Positions 1 through 5,318 of a stretch of 5,318 nt of DNA are shown here, piece by piece. Position 1 is the first letter of the stretch. Each line of letters starts with the position of its first letter. The DNA is from Burkholderiales bacterium (GTDB lineage Bacteria; Pseudomonadota; Gammaproteobacteria; Burkholderiales; JACMKV01), in the NCBI GenBank assembly GCA_014379915.1, contig JACMKV010000218.1, positions 1 to 5,318 on the forward strand, written 5' to 3'. The notes beneath the pieces were generated by a model. That model saw only the letters and a list, made by a program, of their open reading frames with translations. It searched no databases and was not told the origin of the DNA. A program made the position numbers and the translations under genes.

Positions 1-588
1 CCGCATTCGAGCCACGATTTCGGCAAGGACATCATCCCGCACATGGTTTCACGCTGCCGGGTGTTTGCCCAGCCGTTTGCCGATAGCTGCGTGCTCAAGG
101 TCGGTGGCGTCCCGTACTGGCGCGACGTCGGAACCGTCGACGCCTACTGGGAAGCCAATATGGAATTGACCAAGATCACGCCGGACCTGAACATGTACGA
201 CCAGGATTGGCCGATCTGGACCCATCAGGAGCAGCTGCCACCAGCCAAATTCGTGTTCGATGACGACAAGCGGCGCGGCATGGCGATCGATTCGCTGGTG
301 TCCGGCGGCTGCATCATCAGTGGCGCAACGGTACGCCGCTCCCTGCTGTTTTCCGACGTGCGCGTCAACAGTTACAGCCAGATAGAAGATTCGGTGATCC
401 TGCCGAACGTCGACGTCGGCCGCCACGTCACCCTGAAGCGGGTCATCGTCGACCGCCGCTGCAAGCTTCCGGAAGGATTGATAGTCGGCGTCGATGCCGA
501 ACACGACAGAAAACGCTTTCACGTGACGGAGCGCGGCATCACCCTGATTACGCCGGACATGTTAGGCCAGCGAGTTCACGCAAGATGA
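1..588 (+). CDS. glgC: Glucose-1-phosphate adenylyltransferase (ADP-glucose pyrophosphorylase), C-terminal part
   Basis: Makes ADP-glucose from ATP and glucose-1-phosphate, the first committed step of bacterial glycogen synthesis, in the cytoplasm. The gene is cut by the left window edge; 195 codons are visible, and the E. coli enzyme has about 430 residues, so roughly the N-terminal half (nucleotide-binding G-rich loop and catalytic region) lies outside. In the visible part, HDFGKDIIP (residues 5-13 of the fragment) and PYWRDVGTVDAYW (38-50) are hallmark motifs of the sugar-phosphate-binding region. LPPAKFVFDD (79-88) and SLVSGGCIISG (98-108) start the left-handed beta-helix domain, and the hexapeptide-like stretch continues through SVILPNVDVG (131-140) to ITLITPDML near the end. 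The residue pattern follows E. coli GlgC closely throughout. The stop TGA at 586-588 overlaps the next start codon. Identification is firm; allosteric behaviour cannot be judged because the N-terminal effector residues are missing. Confidence 0.97.
   Translation, partial: PHSSHDFGKDIIPHMVSRCRVFAQPFADSCVLKVGGVPYWRDVGTVDAYWEANMELTKITPDLNMYDQDWPIWTHQEQLPPAKFVFDDDKRRGMAIDSLVSGGCIISGATVRRSLLFSDVRVNSYSQIEDSVILPNVDVGRHVTLKRVIVDRRCKLPEGLIVGVDAEHDRKRFHVTERGITLITPDMLGQRVHAR
585..588 (+). promoter_or_regulatory. ATGA stop/start overlap between glgC and the GH57 gene
   Basis: The GH57 start ATG (585-587) and the glgC stop TGA (586-588) share bases. Upstream there is no clear purine-rich ribosome binding site at the usual distance, so initiation probably depends on ribosomes finishing glgC. 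This is inferred from layout and would keep the two products in a set ratio. Confidence 0.7.
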
Positions 589-2294
589 CCGAAAAAAAGC
601 TCGAACTCGTCCTCCTCTGGCATCTACACCAACCCGACTACCGCGATCACGCGACCGGCGAATTCACCCTGCCGTGGGTTTATTTGCACGCGCTCAAGGA
701 TTATAGCGACATGGCGTGGCATCTCGAACGTCACCCCGAAATGCACGCGATCGTCAATCTGGTGCCGGTGCTGCTGGATCAGATCGAGGATTATGTGGAT
801 CAGTTCGCGAGCGGCAAGCTGCGCGATCCGCTGTTGCGGCTGCTGGCCGCGCCTGACCTGCAGGCGCTCACCGCTGATCAGCGCCGCCTGATTTTCGAAA
901 GTTGTTTCCGCAGCAATCAGGAAACCATGATCGAGCCGTTTCCGCCGTATCGCCGGCTGCAGGCGGTCTATCGGACGCTCGCTGCCGAAGGCGAAGGCGC
1001 GCTGCTTTACCTGTCGGCACAATACTTGTCCGATCTCCTGACCTGGTATCACCTGTCATGGACCGGCGAATCGGTGCGCCGAACTTCCGAAACCATTACC
1101 CGCCTGAGGGCGCAAGGCGCAGGGTACGATCATGCCGATCGCAATCAGTTGTTCGACGTAATCGGGCGGCTCATCAAAGGCTTGATCCCGCGTTATAAGG
1201 CACTCGCCGAAAGCGGACAGATCGAGTTGTCGATGACGCCGCACGGCCATCCGCTGGCGCCGCTGCTGATTGATTTTGCGACGGCGCGCGAAGCCCTCCC
1301 CGACATAAGGCTGCCGCAAGCCACCAAGTACCCTGATGGTCGTTCGCGCGTCGCCGCGCACATCGCGTCCGCGATCGCCAGCCATACGCGGCGTTTCGGT
1401 GCGCCGCCGGTTGGCGTCTGGCCGGCTGAAGGCGCGCTTTCGTCGGAACTGCTTGAAGTCCTCGCCCAGCGCGGGGTGTCATGGGTTGCCGGCGGCGAAA
1501 AAACGCTCGCCAACAGCTTGCAGGCTTCGCCAAAAAACACCGCTTCGTCCGCGCGGCGGCGCAGTGATTGGCTGTATCGACCGTACCGATTACGCGGCGC
1601 CGACGGACCGGCCTGTTTTTTTCGCGATGATCGCTTGTCCGACCTCATCGGATTCGAATACCGCAGGTGGCATGGCCGCGACGGCGCGCTCGATTTCGTG
1701 CGCGAGCTCGAGGACATCGTGCGGCGCACCAAGGGCGAAACCCCCGCACTGGTCAGCGTGATCCTCGATGGCGAAAACGCCTGGGAATACTATCCCTACA
1801 ATGGCCATTATTTCCTGAGCGAGCTCTACGAAGTCCTGCAAAGTCACGCAGCTATCCGCACCACAACCTATCGCGATTATCTCGCGCGCGAAGGTAGCCG
1901 GCGCGTTGCCGAGCTTCCGGCCTTGTGCGCGGGAAGCTGGGTCTACGGTACGTTTTCAACCTGGATCGGCGACCACGACAAAAATCATGCGTGGGATCTG
2001 CTGTGCGAGGCCAAGCAAAGCTACGATCTGGTGCTCGTCAACGGAAGCCTGACCGATGCCGAGCGCGAAGTCGCCGAGCGCCAGCTTGCCGATTGCGAAA
2101 GCTCGGACTGGTTCTGGTGGTTCGGCGACTACAATCCGCAGGCAAGCGTGGCCAGCTTCGACCGCTTGTTCCGCGCCAAACTCGGAAATCTGTATCGACT
2201 GCTCAAGCTGCCGACGCCGGCGCAACTCGCCGAACCGATCAGCCGCGGCGGCGGCCGCCCGGAAGCCGGCGGCACGATGCGGCGCACGTCATAA
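585..2294 (+). CDS. Glycoside hydrolase family 57 protein (alpha-amylase / alpha-glucan-acting enzyme)
   Basis: A 569-residue GH57 enzyme. The family cleaves or transfers alpha-glucan chains with retention, using a Glu nucleophile and an Asp acid/base on a (beta/alpha)7 barrel. The conserved regions appear in order: LWHLHQPDYR (11-20, the HQP motif), GQIELSMTPHGHPLAPLL (211-228), GVWPAEGALS (277-286, likely nucleophile E282), and SVILDGENAWEYY (391-403, likely acid/base D395). The C-terminal helical part carries YGTFSTWIGDHDKNHAWDLL (454-473) and SSDWFWWFGDYN (506-517), typical of the amylase-like GH57 group rather than the DUF1957-type branching enzymes. There is no signal peptide, so it should be cytoplasmic. 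The start is fixed by the ATGA overlap with glgC; no strong Shine-Dalgarno is visible, which fits translational coupling. The exact specificity (amylase, 4-alpha-glucanotransferase, branching) cannot be decided from sequence. Context favours glycogen or maltodextrin turnover. The last ~20 residues are glycine/arginine-rich and probably disordered. Confidence 0.93.
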   Translation: MTEKKLELVLLWHLHQPDYRDHATGEFTLPWVYLHALKDYSDMAWHLERHPEMHAIVNLVPVLLDQIEDYVDQFASGKLRDPLLRLLAAPDLQALTADQRRLIFESCFRSNQETMIEPFPPYRRLQAVYRTLAAEGEGALLYLSAQYLSDLLTWYHLSWTGESVRRTSETITRLRAQGAGYDHADRNQLFDVIGRLIKGLIPRYKALAESGQIELSMTPHGHPLAPLLIDFATAREALPDIRLPQATKYPDGRSRVAAHIASAIASHTRRFGAPPVGVWPAEGALSSELLEVLAQRGVSWVAGGEKTLANSLQASPKNTASSARRRSDWLYRPYRLRGADGPACFFRDDRLSDLIGFEYRRWHGRDGALDFVRELEDIVRRTKGETPALVSVILDGENAWEYYPYNGHYFLSELYEVLQSHAAIRTTTYRDYLAREGSRRVAELPALCAGSWVYGTFSTWIGDHDKNHAWDLLCEAKQSYDLVLVNGSLTDAEREVAERQLADCESSDWFWWFGDYNPQASVASFDRLFRAKLGNLYRLLKLPTPAQLAEPISRGGGRPEAGGTMRRTS

Positions 2295-2301
2295 CGCTTT
2301 T

Positions 2302-2319
2302 AAAAAAGGTCCTCTGGAC
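2302..2319 (-). terminator. Possible weak rho-independent terminator for the minus-strand glycosyltransferase gene
   Basis: Read on the minus strand, one base after the glycosyltransferase stop (2323-2321), there is a short hairpin GTCC-AGA-GGAC (2319-2309). It is followed by one C and six T (2307-2302). The layout is that of an intrinsic terminator, but the stem is only 4 bp, so it would be weak alone. It sits in the 26-base gap between the two convergent genes and has no matching T-run for the plus strand. Confidence 0.3.
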
Positions 2320-2320
2320 G

Positions 2321-3979
2321 CTACGATCTTCGGTAGAGCCGATAGCGTTCTCGGCGGTCATTGGGCCGGCTTCCCTCCCAGATTTTTTCCCACGACTCGT
2401 CCGGTGGGTTGCTATCGCCGGGCGTCGTCTGGACCAGGAGCAGCTCGCAGCCCCCGGTGTCGCCTGCGCGCTCGACCCGGCGCGTCACGACGTCTGCGAA
2501 ATAATGCAGCATCGCGCGCTGCGACTCCCCGAGGCCCTGGCTCGCCACGCATTGCCAGCCACCAGGCAGGCTTTGTTTCAGCGATAAAAACGTCGAGCGA
2601 TAGCTTTTCGCCGTGTCGATGAAGGGCAGCCACAGAGTCATCGCCATGAGCCAGACCAGCGTGATGCCGCCTGCCCAGTTGATGAAAGCGCGGCGATTGG
2701 AGCGCCCGGTGCGCGCGACCAGCGCGATCCACAATGCGCTGAATACGAGGGAGACGGCAAACGCGAAAGCGCCGAACTCGGCCCGAAAGTCGGGCAGGTA
2801 GCGCGCCAGCCGGGCCGCGAGCCGGACAGGCTCTCCGGTCAGCGAGGCCACCCAGCCGAGCCACAACAGCGCTGCCATCAACCCGAAAGTCATGATGCCG
2901 AACCAGTCGAGCGCATTCGCCGCGCCGCGCCGCAGACTAGTTGCCGACGACGATGCGAGCAGCGCGAGCGGCAGGAGCAACGGAAGCGCGTAAACCTCAC
3001 TGGCCTCAGCCGCCAGGCTCAATGCCAACAGCATGACGACGAAGCTCACCACCGGCAGTTGAAAGCCCGCACTCCGCCAGCCCGACGAGCGCCCGTACCA
3101 CAACGACCACAGCGCGAGCGGCCACGCGGGCCACGCGTACCACGGCAGAATCGAAAGATAATAAGCAGGCTCGGATGGATTGAGGTCGAACAGATTGAGT
3201 ACGTTGGTTGCGAGCCACGCATCGAACAGCACCGGCGCCTGCAGGTGTAGCGCGTACGGCCAGAACACGAGCCAGGGCGCGGCGGTCAACACAGCGATGG
3301 CGAGGCAAACCAGATAGTCGCGCGTGCGCCAAGCCGCGAAGAAAATCGGCAACACGATGGCAACGAGAGCGAACACGAGCGGCGCGAACAGACCCTGCGA
3401 GAAAAAGCCGATGCCGACGCCGGCGCCAAGCCAGAGTCCGGCGCGAACCCTGCGCCGTTCGGTCAGCGCCAGCCCGTATAACCCGATCGCAATGGCGGTC
3501 AACAACGCGACGTCGGCAATGATCTGGTGCGCGCGCACCAGCAGGCCGAGGCAGCCGATCAGTACGACCGCGGCTACGATGCCATAACCGCGCCCATACA
3601 ATTCGCGCCCGGCCAGCGCGGTAAAAGTTAGCGTCAGAACCAGGAACAGCCCGGAGGCAAGTCGCGCGCCATCGTGCAGCGGCAGCAGCGGTTCGAATAG
3701 CCGCGCGAACCCGGCCGCGACCATGTAATACAACGGCGGGTTCTGGATGAACGGTTCGCCGGCCAGCCTGGGCACCAGCCAGTTGCCGTTTTGCAGGATT
3801 TCGTAGACGACGCCGAAGGTATGCGCTTCGTCGGGCTTCCACGGATCGTGGCCGAGCAGGCCGGCAAACAGCCACGCCAGAAAAATCGTGACGACGATTG
3901 CGATCTGGTCTGGTCGCAGTGCCTGACGGAATCCACGCACGTCGTCTGCCTGCACGGCGCTCCCGAGCGCGTCATTCAT
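2321..3979 (-). CDS. ArnT/PMT-type polytopic membrane glycosyltransferase
   Basis: A 552-residue integral inner-membrane protein related to dolichyl-phosphate-mannose mannosyltransferases and ArnT (GT39/GT83-like, GT-C fold), which move a sugar from a polyprenyl-phosphate carrier to an acceptor at the periplasmic face. After one membrane helix (about 25-42), the first periplasmic loop has the signature DPWKPDEAHTFGVVYEILQ (45-63) with the acidic pair D50-E51, the likely metal/catalytic site. It continues NGNWLVPRLAGEPFIQNPPL (64-83), which closely follows the ArnT pattern. About 11-12 hydrophobic helices follow up to about residue 455, then a soluble tail of about 95 residues. ATG at 3979-3977 is chosen because the frame is closed upstream by a TGA near 4045-4043 and no better in-frame start lies between; the ribosome binding site is poor. 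It is convergent with the GH57 gene. Acceptor and sugar are unknown; no lipid A or O-antigen genes lie nearby in the window. Confidence 0.85.
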   Translation of the reverse strand: MNDALGSAVQADDVRGFRQALRPDQIAIVVTIFLAWLFAGLLGHDPWKPDEAHTFGVVYEILQNGNWLVPRLAGEPFIQNPPLYYMVAAGFARLFEPLLPLHDGARLASGLFLVLTLTFTALAGRELYGRGYGIVAAVVLIGCLGLLVRAHQIIADVALLTAIAIGLYGLALTERRRVRAGLWLGAGVGIGFFSQGLFAPLVFALVAIVLPIFFAAWRTRDYLVCLAIAVLTAAPWLVFWPYALHLQAPVLFDAWLATNVLNLFDLNPSEPAYYLSILPWYAWPAWPLALWSLWYGRSSGWRSAGFQLPVVSFVVMLLALSLAAEASEVYALPLLLPLALLASSSATSLRRGAANALDWFGIMTFGLMAALLWLGWVASLTGEPVRLAARLARYLPDFRAEFGAFAFAVSLVFSALWIALVARTGRSNRRAFINWAGGITLVWLMAMTLWLPFIDTAKSYRSTFLSLKQSLPGGWQCVASQGLGESQRAMLHYFADVVTRRVERAGDTGGCELLLVQTTPGDSNPPDESWEKIWEGSRPNDRRERYRLYRRS

Positions 3980-4170
3980 GCTTGCATGGCTCGATAAAGC
4001 GCAGCCGTGTTTTCTGCTTCCGGTATCGCCGCAGCGCCGAGGTCATTGCGAGGCGATGCGTTCCTGACGAAGCGATTCACGGCAGATGGTTCGCAGAATG
4101 GGATGGCTTCATCTGGCTGGCAACGACGGAATCAATTGCCCGCGTGTTCCCGGCTTGAGACGCCTGGCGC
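3980..4170. other. Non-coding region upstream of the glycosyltransferase gene
   Basis: This region should contain the minus-strand promoter of the glycosyltransferase gene, but I see no convincing -35/-10 pair. All short open frames here have atypical composition. The only structured element is the imperfect palindrome at 4042-4127, listed separately. Confidence 0.5.
4042..4127. repeat. Imperfect palindromic repeat resembling dispersed GTCATTGCGAG-type intergenic elements
   Basis: Outer arms are GTCATTGC (4042-4049) and GCAACGAC (4120-4127), complementary at 7 of 8 positions. An inner stem pairs GAAGCGATTC (4069-4078) with GGATGGCTTC (4101-4110) at 9 of 10 positions, counting one G-T pair, around a 22-base loop. 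The motif order (GTCATTGCGAGG, GAAGCGATTC, TTCGCAGAATGGGATGGCTTC, then GCAACGAC) recalls the widely dispersed bacterial intergenic repeats with the pattern GTCATTGCGAGCGAAGCG...GCAATCC. It appears to be a degraded copy. Family membership is from memory, not from a search; the pairing is directly visible. Confidence 0.5.
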
Positions 4171-4299
4171 ATGCGTATTGCGCATCCTCTCCTGATGGGT
4201 TGCGCGGTTTTTCCTGCCGCCCTTTTATTGGCTGCCGGCTCTGGTATCCAGGCGATCGTTGCTTGCTTCATGCGCGCAAAATTTGTGAAGTATTGGTGA
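4171..4299 (+). CDS. Possible small hydrophobic protein (42 aa), unrecognised
   Basis: An ATG at 4171 opens 42 codons ending in TGA (4297-4299). The peptide starts MRIAHPLLMG and then has a continuous apolar stretch (about residues 7-34, including AVFPAALLLAAGSGIQAIV), ending in a basic-aromatic tail RAKFVKYW. This is the profile of a single-pass small membrane protein with a positively charged C-terminus. A GAGA at 4157-4160 could serve as a ribosome binding site but lies about 10 bases away, which is long. I recognise no family. It sits in an otherwise decayed region, so it may be chance. A second short frame begins three bases after its stop (ATG at 4302) but has no protein-like character. 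Confidence 0.25.
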   Translation: MRIAHPLLMGCAVFPAALLLAAGSGIQAIVACFMRAKFVKYW

Positions 4300-4792
4300 A
4301 GATGATAAGCAAAAAGAAGCAGGTGCCGTCAGATATCGATCGCCAAATATCGATCGATCGCCGGAGCCCCTTGAAATGGAGCCGCGGCCATGCGGCGGCG
4401 GAAATGCGCAGTTTAGCGTTTGCCTGACCACGTATAAAGTTGCGTGCGCGCAGCATGGATGTGCAGTATGGATGTGATGCGGACAGCTTTCACACGATCG
4501 AACTGGCGGCAAGCGGCGCGGTTGCGGTGACAAGCGGATTTAGCTTTGGTATTTTGAAGGCCGTGCCTGCATCCCAAGCGCATCAGCGGTTCAAGCATAC
4601 GCTTCGCGCGGACCGTATCGACCGATCGACCGCCGCCGCGCCGCGCGCACGCGAGCAGTAAAAAGATGAAGACGAGGCGTGCGCGACTATCGTTTTTTAT
4701 GGGCATCTCGAACCGCGTAAATTTCGGCCGCCTGTTCCGAAGGCCCCATTCCCGTTTGGAGCGCGGCTTGCCAAGAACCTCTGATTAAATTG
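4300..4792. other. Gene-poor stretch with no supported feature
   Basis: About 490 bases in which open frames on both strands are short, overlap each other without one dominating, and encode low-complexity Arg/Ala/Ser-rich peptides typical of non-coding GC-rich DNA. The only internal pattern is the small ATCGAT-rich repeat at 4333-4362 and a 9-base direct repeat ATGGATGTG near 4454-4475. I found no tRNA-like cloverleaf, no strong terminator and no convincing promoter. Confidence 0.5.
4333..4362. repeat. Short ATATCGATCGCC direct repeat, ATCGAT-rich
   Basis: ATATCGATCGCC (4333-4344) recurs as ATATCGATCGATCGCC (4347-4362), the second copy carrying one extra GATC-containing 4-mer. The core ATCGAT is self-complementary. 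It may be a simple slippage product; no function is assigned. Confidence 0.35.
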
Positions 4793-5155
4793 TCATCCCG
4801 CGAAAGTGTTGTCTTCCGCCACCTTGCGCAGCATCTGTAGCGAAGCAAGATAATCCAGATAGCGCAGCCTGTGCGCTTGTGACCTTCGACAAAATCGAGA
4901 ATACAGGCATTGCGTTGGTCGTGACTCAGGAATTTGTTTTACCTCTACTGGTCCCAGCTGCCGGATGCGCCCGAAGGAGTTCAACCAGGCGGCGGTTGAA
5001 GCGCTCGACCATGCCGTTGGTCTCTGGATGTAACGGGCGGATCAGCTGATGTTTGATGCAGTGGCTTTGACAGACACGGTCGAAGGATGCGCGCCAGAAA
5101 GACGGTCATCGGGTTTGGCTTTTTTATACATCGCAAAGCGGCCGGTGAATTCGCT
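4793..5155 (-). pseudogene. Decayed integrase-core (IS481-like) transposase, C-terminal part, at least three frameshifts
   Basis: Read on the minus strand, four pieces in different frames join into one DDE transposase C-terminus. The pieces are EFTGRFAMYKKAKPDDRLSG AHP (5152-5084), then FDRVCQSHCIKHQLIRP and LHPETNGMVERFNRRLVELL (from 5084, stopping at TGA 4928-4926), then SHDQRNACILDFVEGHKRT (4926-4870), then RLRYLDYLASLQMLRKVAED and NTFAG (4870-4796, stop TGA 4795-4793). Frame changes fall near 5085, between about 4930 and 4960, and near 4870. The glutamate in NGMVERFN is the expected catalytic E of the rve fold. The preceding DNG motif with the middle aspartate is gone: the frame reads TVSSEFTG where DNGSEFTG would be expected. 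The N-terminal part is absent, replaced at about 5155 by unrelated sequence. Non-functional. The IS481-like assignment is by remembered family patterns; IS3-type is an alternative. Confidence 0.75.
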
Positions 5156-5224
5156 ACTAACGGTCAGGTCGAGCGCATGAGCCGCACGATCAAGGGCGCC
5201 ACCGTCAAGCGCTACCGCTTCGAA
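5156..5224 (+). pseudogene. Fragment of a second IS481-type transposase
   Basis: The plus strand encodes TNGQVERMSRTIKGATVKRY and then RFE, which matches the remembered IS481-family motif around the catalytic glutamate (TNGQVERMNRTIKEATVKR...). Only about 23 codons resemble the family. The frame continues without similarity to a TGA at 5258-5260. Upstream of 5156 the reading turns into the opposite-strand transposase relic, so both ends of this fragment are lost. It differs from its neighbour in sequence and orientation, so it is a remnant of a different element. Confidence 0.6.
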
Positions 5225-5318
5225 TTTGCTGCTCGCCCGCGGAGAACGCGCGTCGTTTGAAAGCGCAACCACAGCTTCGGTCAAGTTTTTTGGATTCTGC
5301 AATCCTGGCGCGCTTTCC
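5225..5318. other. Unassigned sequence at right window edge
   Basis: About 95 bases after the plus-strand transposase fragment. Open frames run on the minus strand through this stretch, but the peptides do not resemble any family I know and there is no visible start signal. It may be further insertion-sequence debris or the edge of a flanking gene outside the window. Confidence 0.3.

Noticed and set aside
1193..1732. Long minus-strand open frame inside the GH57 gene.
   Set aside because: A shadow of the GH57 coding frame: Arg/Ser/Ala-rich peptide, while the plus strand carries conserved family motifs throughout.
3006..3875. Long (289-codon) minus-strand open frame in another frame of the glycosyltransferase gene.
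   Set aside because: Very Arg/Ala-rich shadow frame caused by high GC. The main frame has the membrane helices and catalytic motif.
4167..4186. Small palindrome around GCGCATGCGTATTGCGCAT, considered as an operator.
   Set aside because: Arms of only about five bases and no promoter nearby; too short to support a regulatory call.
4333..4362. ATATCGATCGCC repeat considered as part of an iteron or CRISPR array.
   Set aside because: Only two unequal copies with a two-base spacer; no further copies in the window and no origin or cas features.
4086..4427. Plus-strand 113-codon open frame covering the palindromic repeat and the following region.
   Set aside because: It runs through the palindromic repeat and the ATCGAT repeat, its residue composition is unlike a folded protein, and it conflicts with the more protein-like small frame at 4171.
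4440..4661. Plus-strand 73-codon open frame.
   Set aside because: No recognisable family, no ribosome binding site, and overlapping opposite-strand frames of similar quality. The composition is that of GC-rich non-coding DNA.
4413..4706. Minus-strand open frame whose N-terminus (LVFIFLLLAC) looks like a lipoprotein signal peptide with a lipobox.
   Set aside because: The sequence after the cysteine is Arg/Cys/His-rich and not domain-like. Competing frames of equal length cover the same bases on the other strand, and there is no ribosome binding site. The lipobox is probably chance.
5051..5182. Short plus-strand frame (ATG at 5051) opposite the transposase relic.
   Set aside because: It is antisense to clearly recognisable transposase residues, so it is a shadow of that relic.

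Overview
The window is GC-rich, Gram-negative proteobacterial DNA. A beta- or gammaproteobacterium is most likely, judged from the E. coli-like GlgC C-terminus and the ArnT/PMT-type inner-membrane glycosyltransferase; no marker here fixes the genus. It divides into an ordinary gene-dense left part (1-3979) and a gene-poor, decayed right part (3980-5318).

Left part: positions 1-588 carry the C-terminal 195 codons of glgC (ADP-glucose pyrophosphorylase), cut by the window edge. Its stop overlaps the start of a 569-residue family GH57 glycoside hydrolase (585-2294) in an ATGA arrangement, so the two are almost certainly co-transcribed and translationally coupled. Together they suggest alpha-glucan (glycogen) metabolism: GlgC makes the ADP-glucose donor, and the GH57 enzyme presumably cuts or rearranges the alpha-glucan. 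Facing them, with only 26 bases between the stops, is a minus-strand gene (3979-2321) for a 552-residue polytopic membrane glycosyltransferase of the ArnT/PMT type, probably acting on a lipid-linked sugar at the periplasmic face. It has no obvious functional link to the glucan pair.

Right part: 3980-4792 holds no gene I can defend. It does contain an imperfect palindrome of about 86 bp (4042-4127) that resembles dispersed 'GTCATTGCGAG'-type intergenic repeats, a possible 42-codon hydrophobic small ORF (4171-4299), and a short ATCGAT-rich repeat (4333-4362). From 4793 to about 5224 lie relics of two different integrase-core (IS481-like) transposases joined head to head. The minus-strand relic is broken by at least three frameshifts and lacks its middle DDE aspartate. 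The plus-strand relic keeps only about 23 recognisable codons. The last ~95 bases are unassigned.

I see no new defence or other multi-gene system. The most unusual items are the two-transposase junction, the degraded palindromic repeat and the small hydrophobic ORF.
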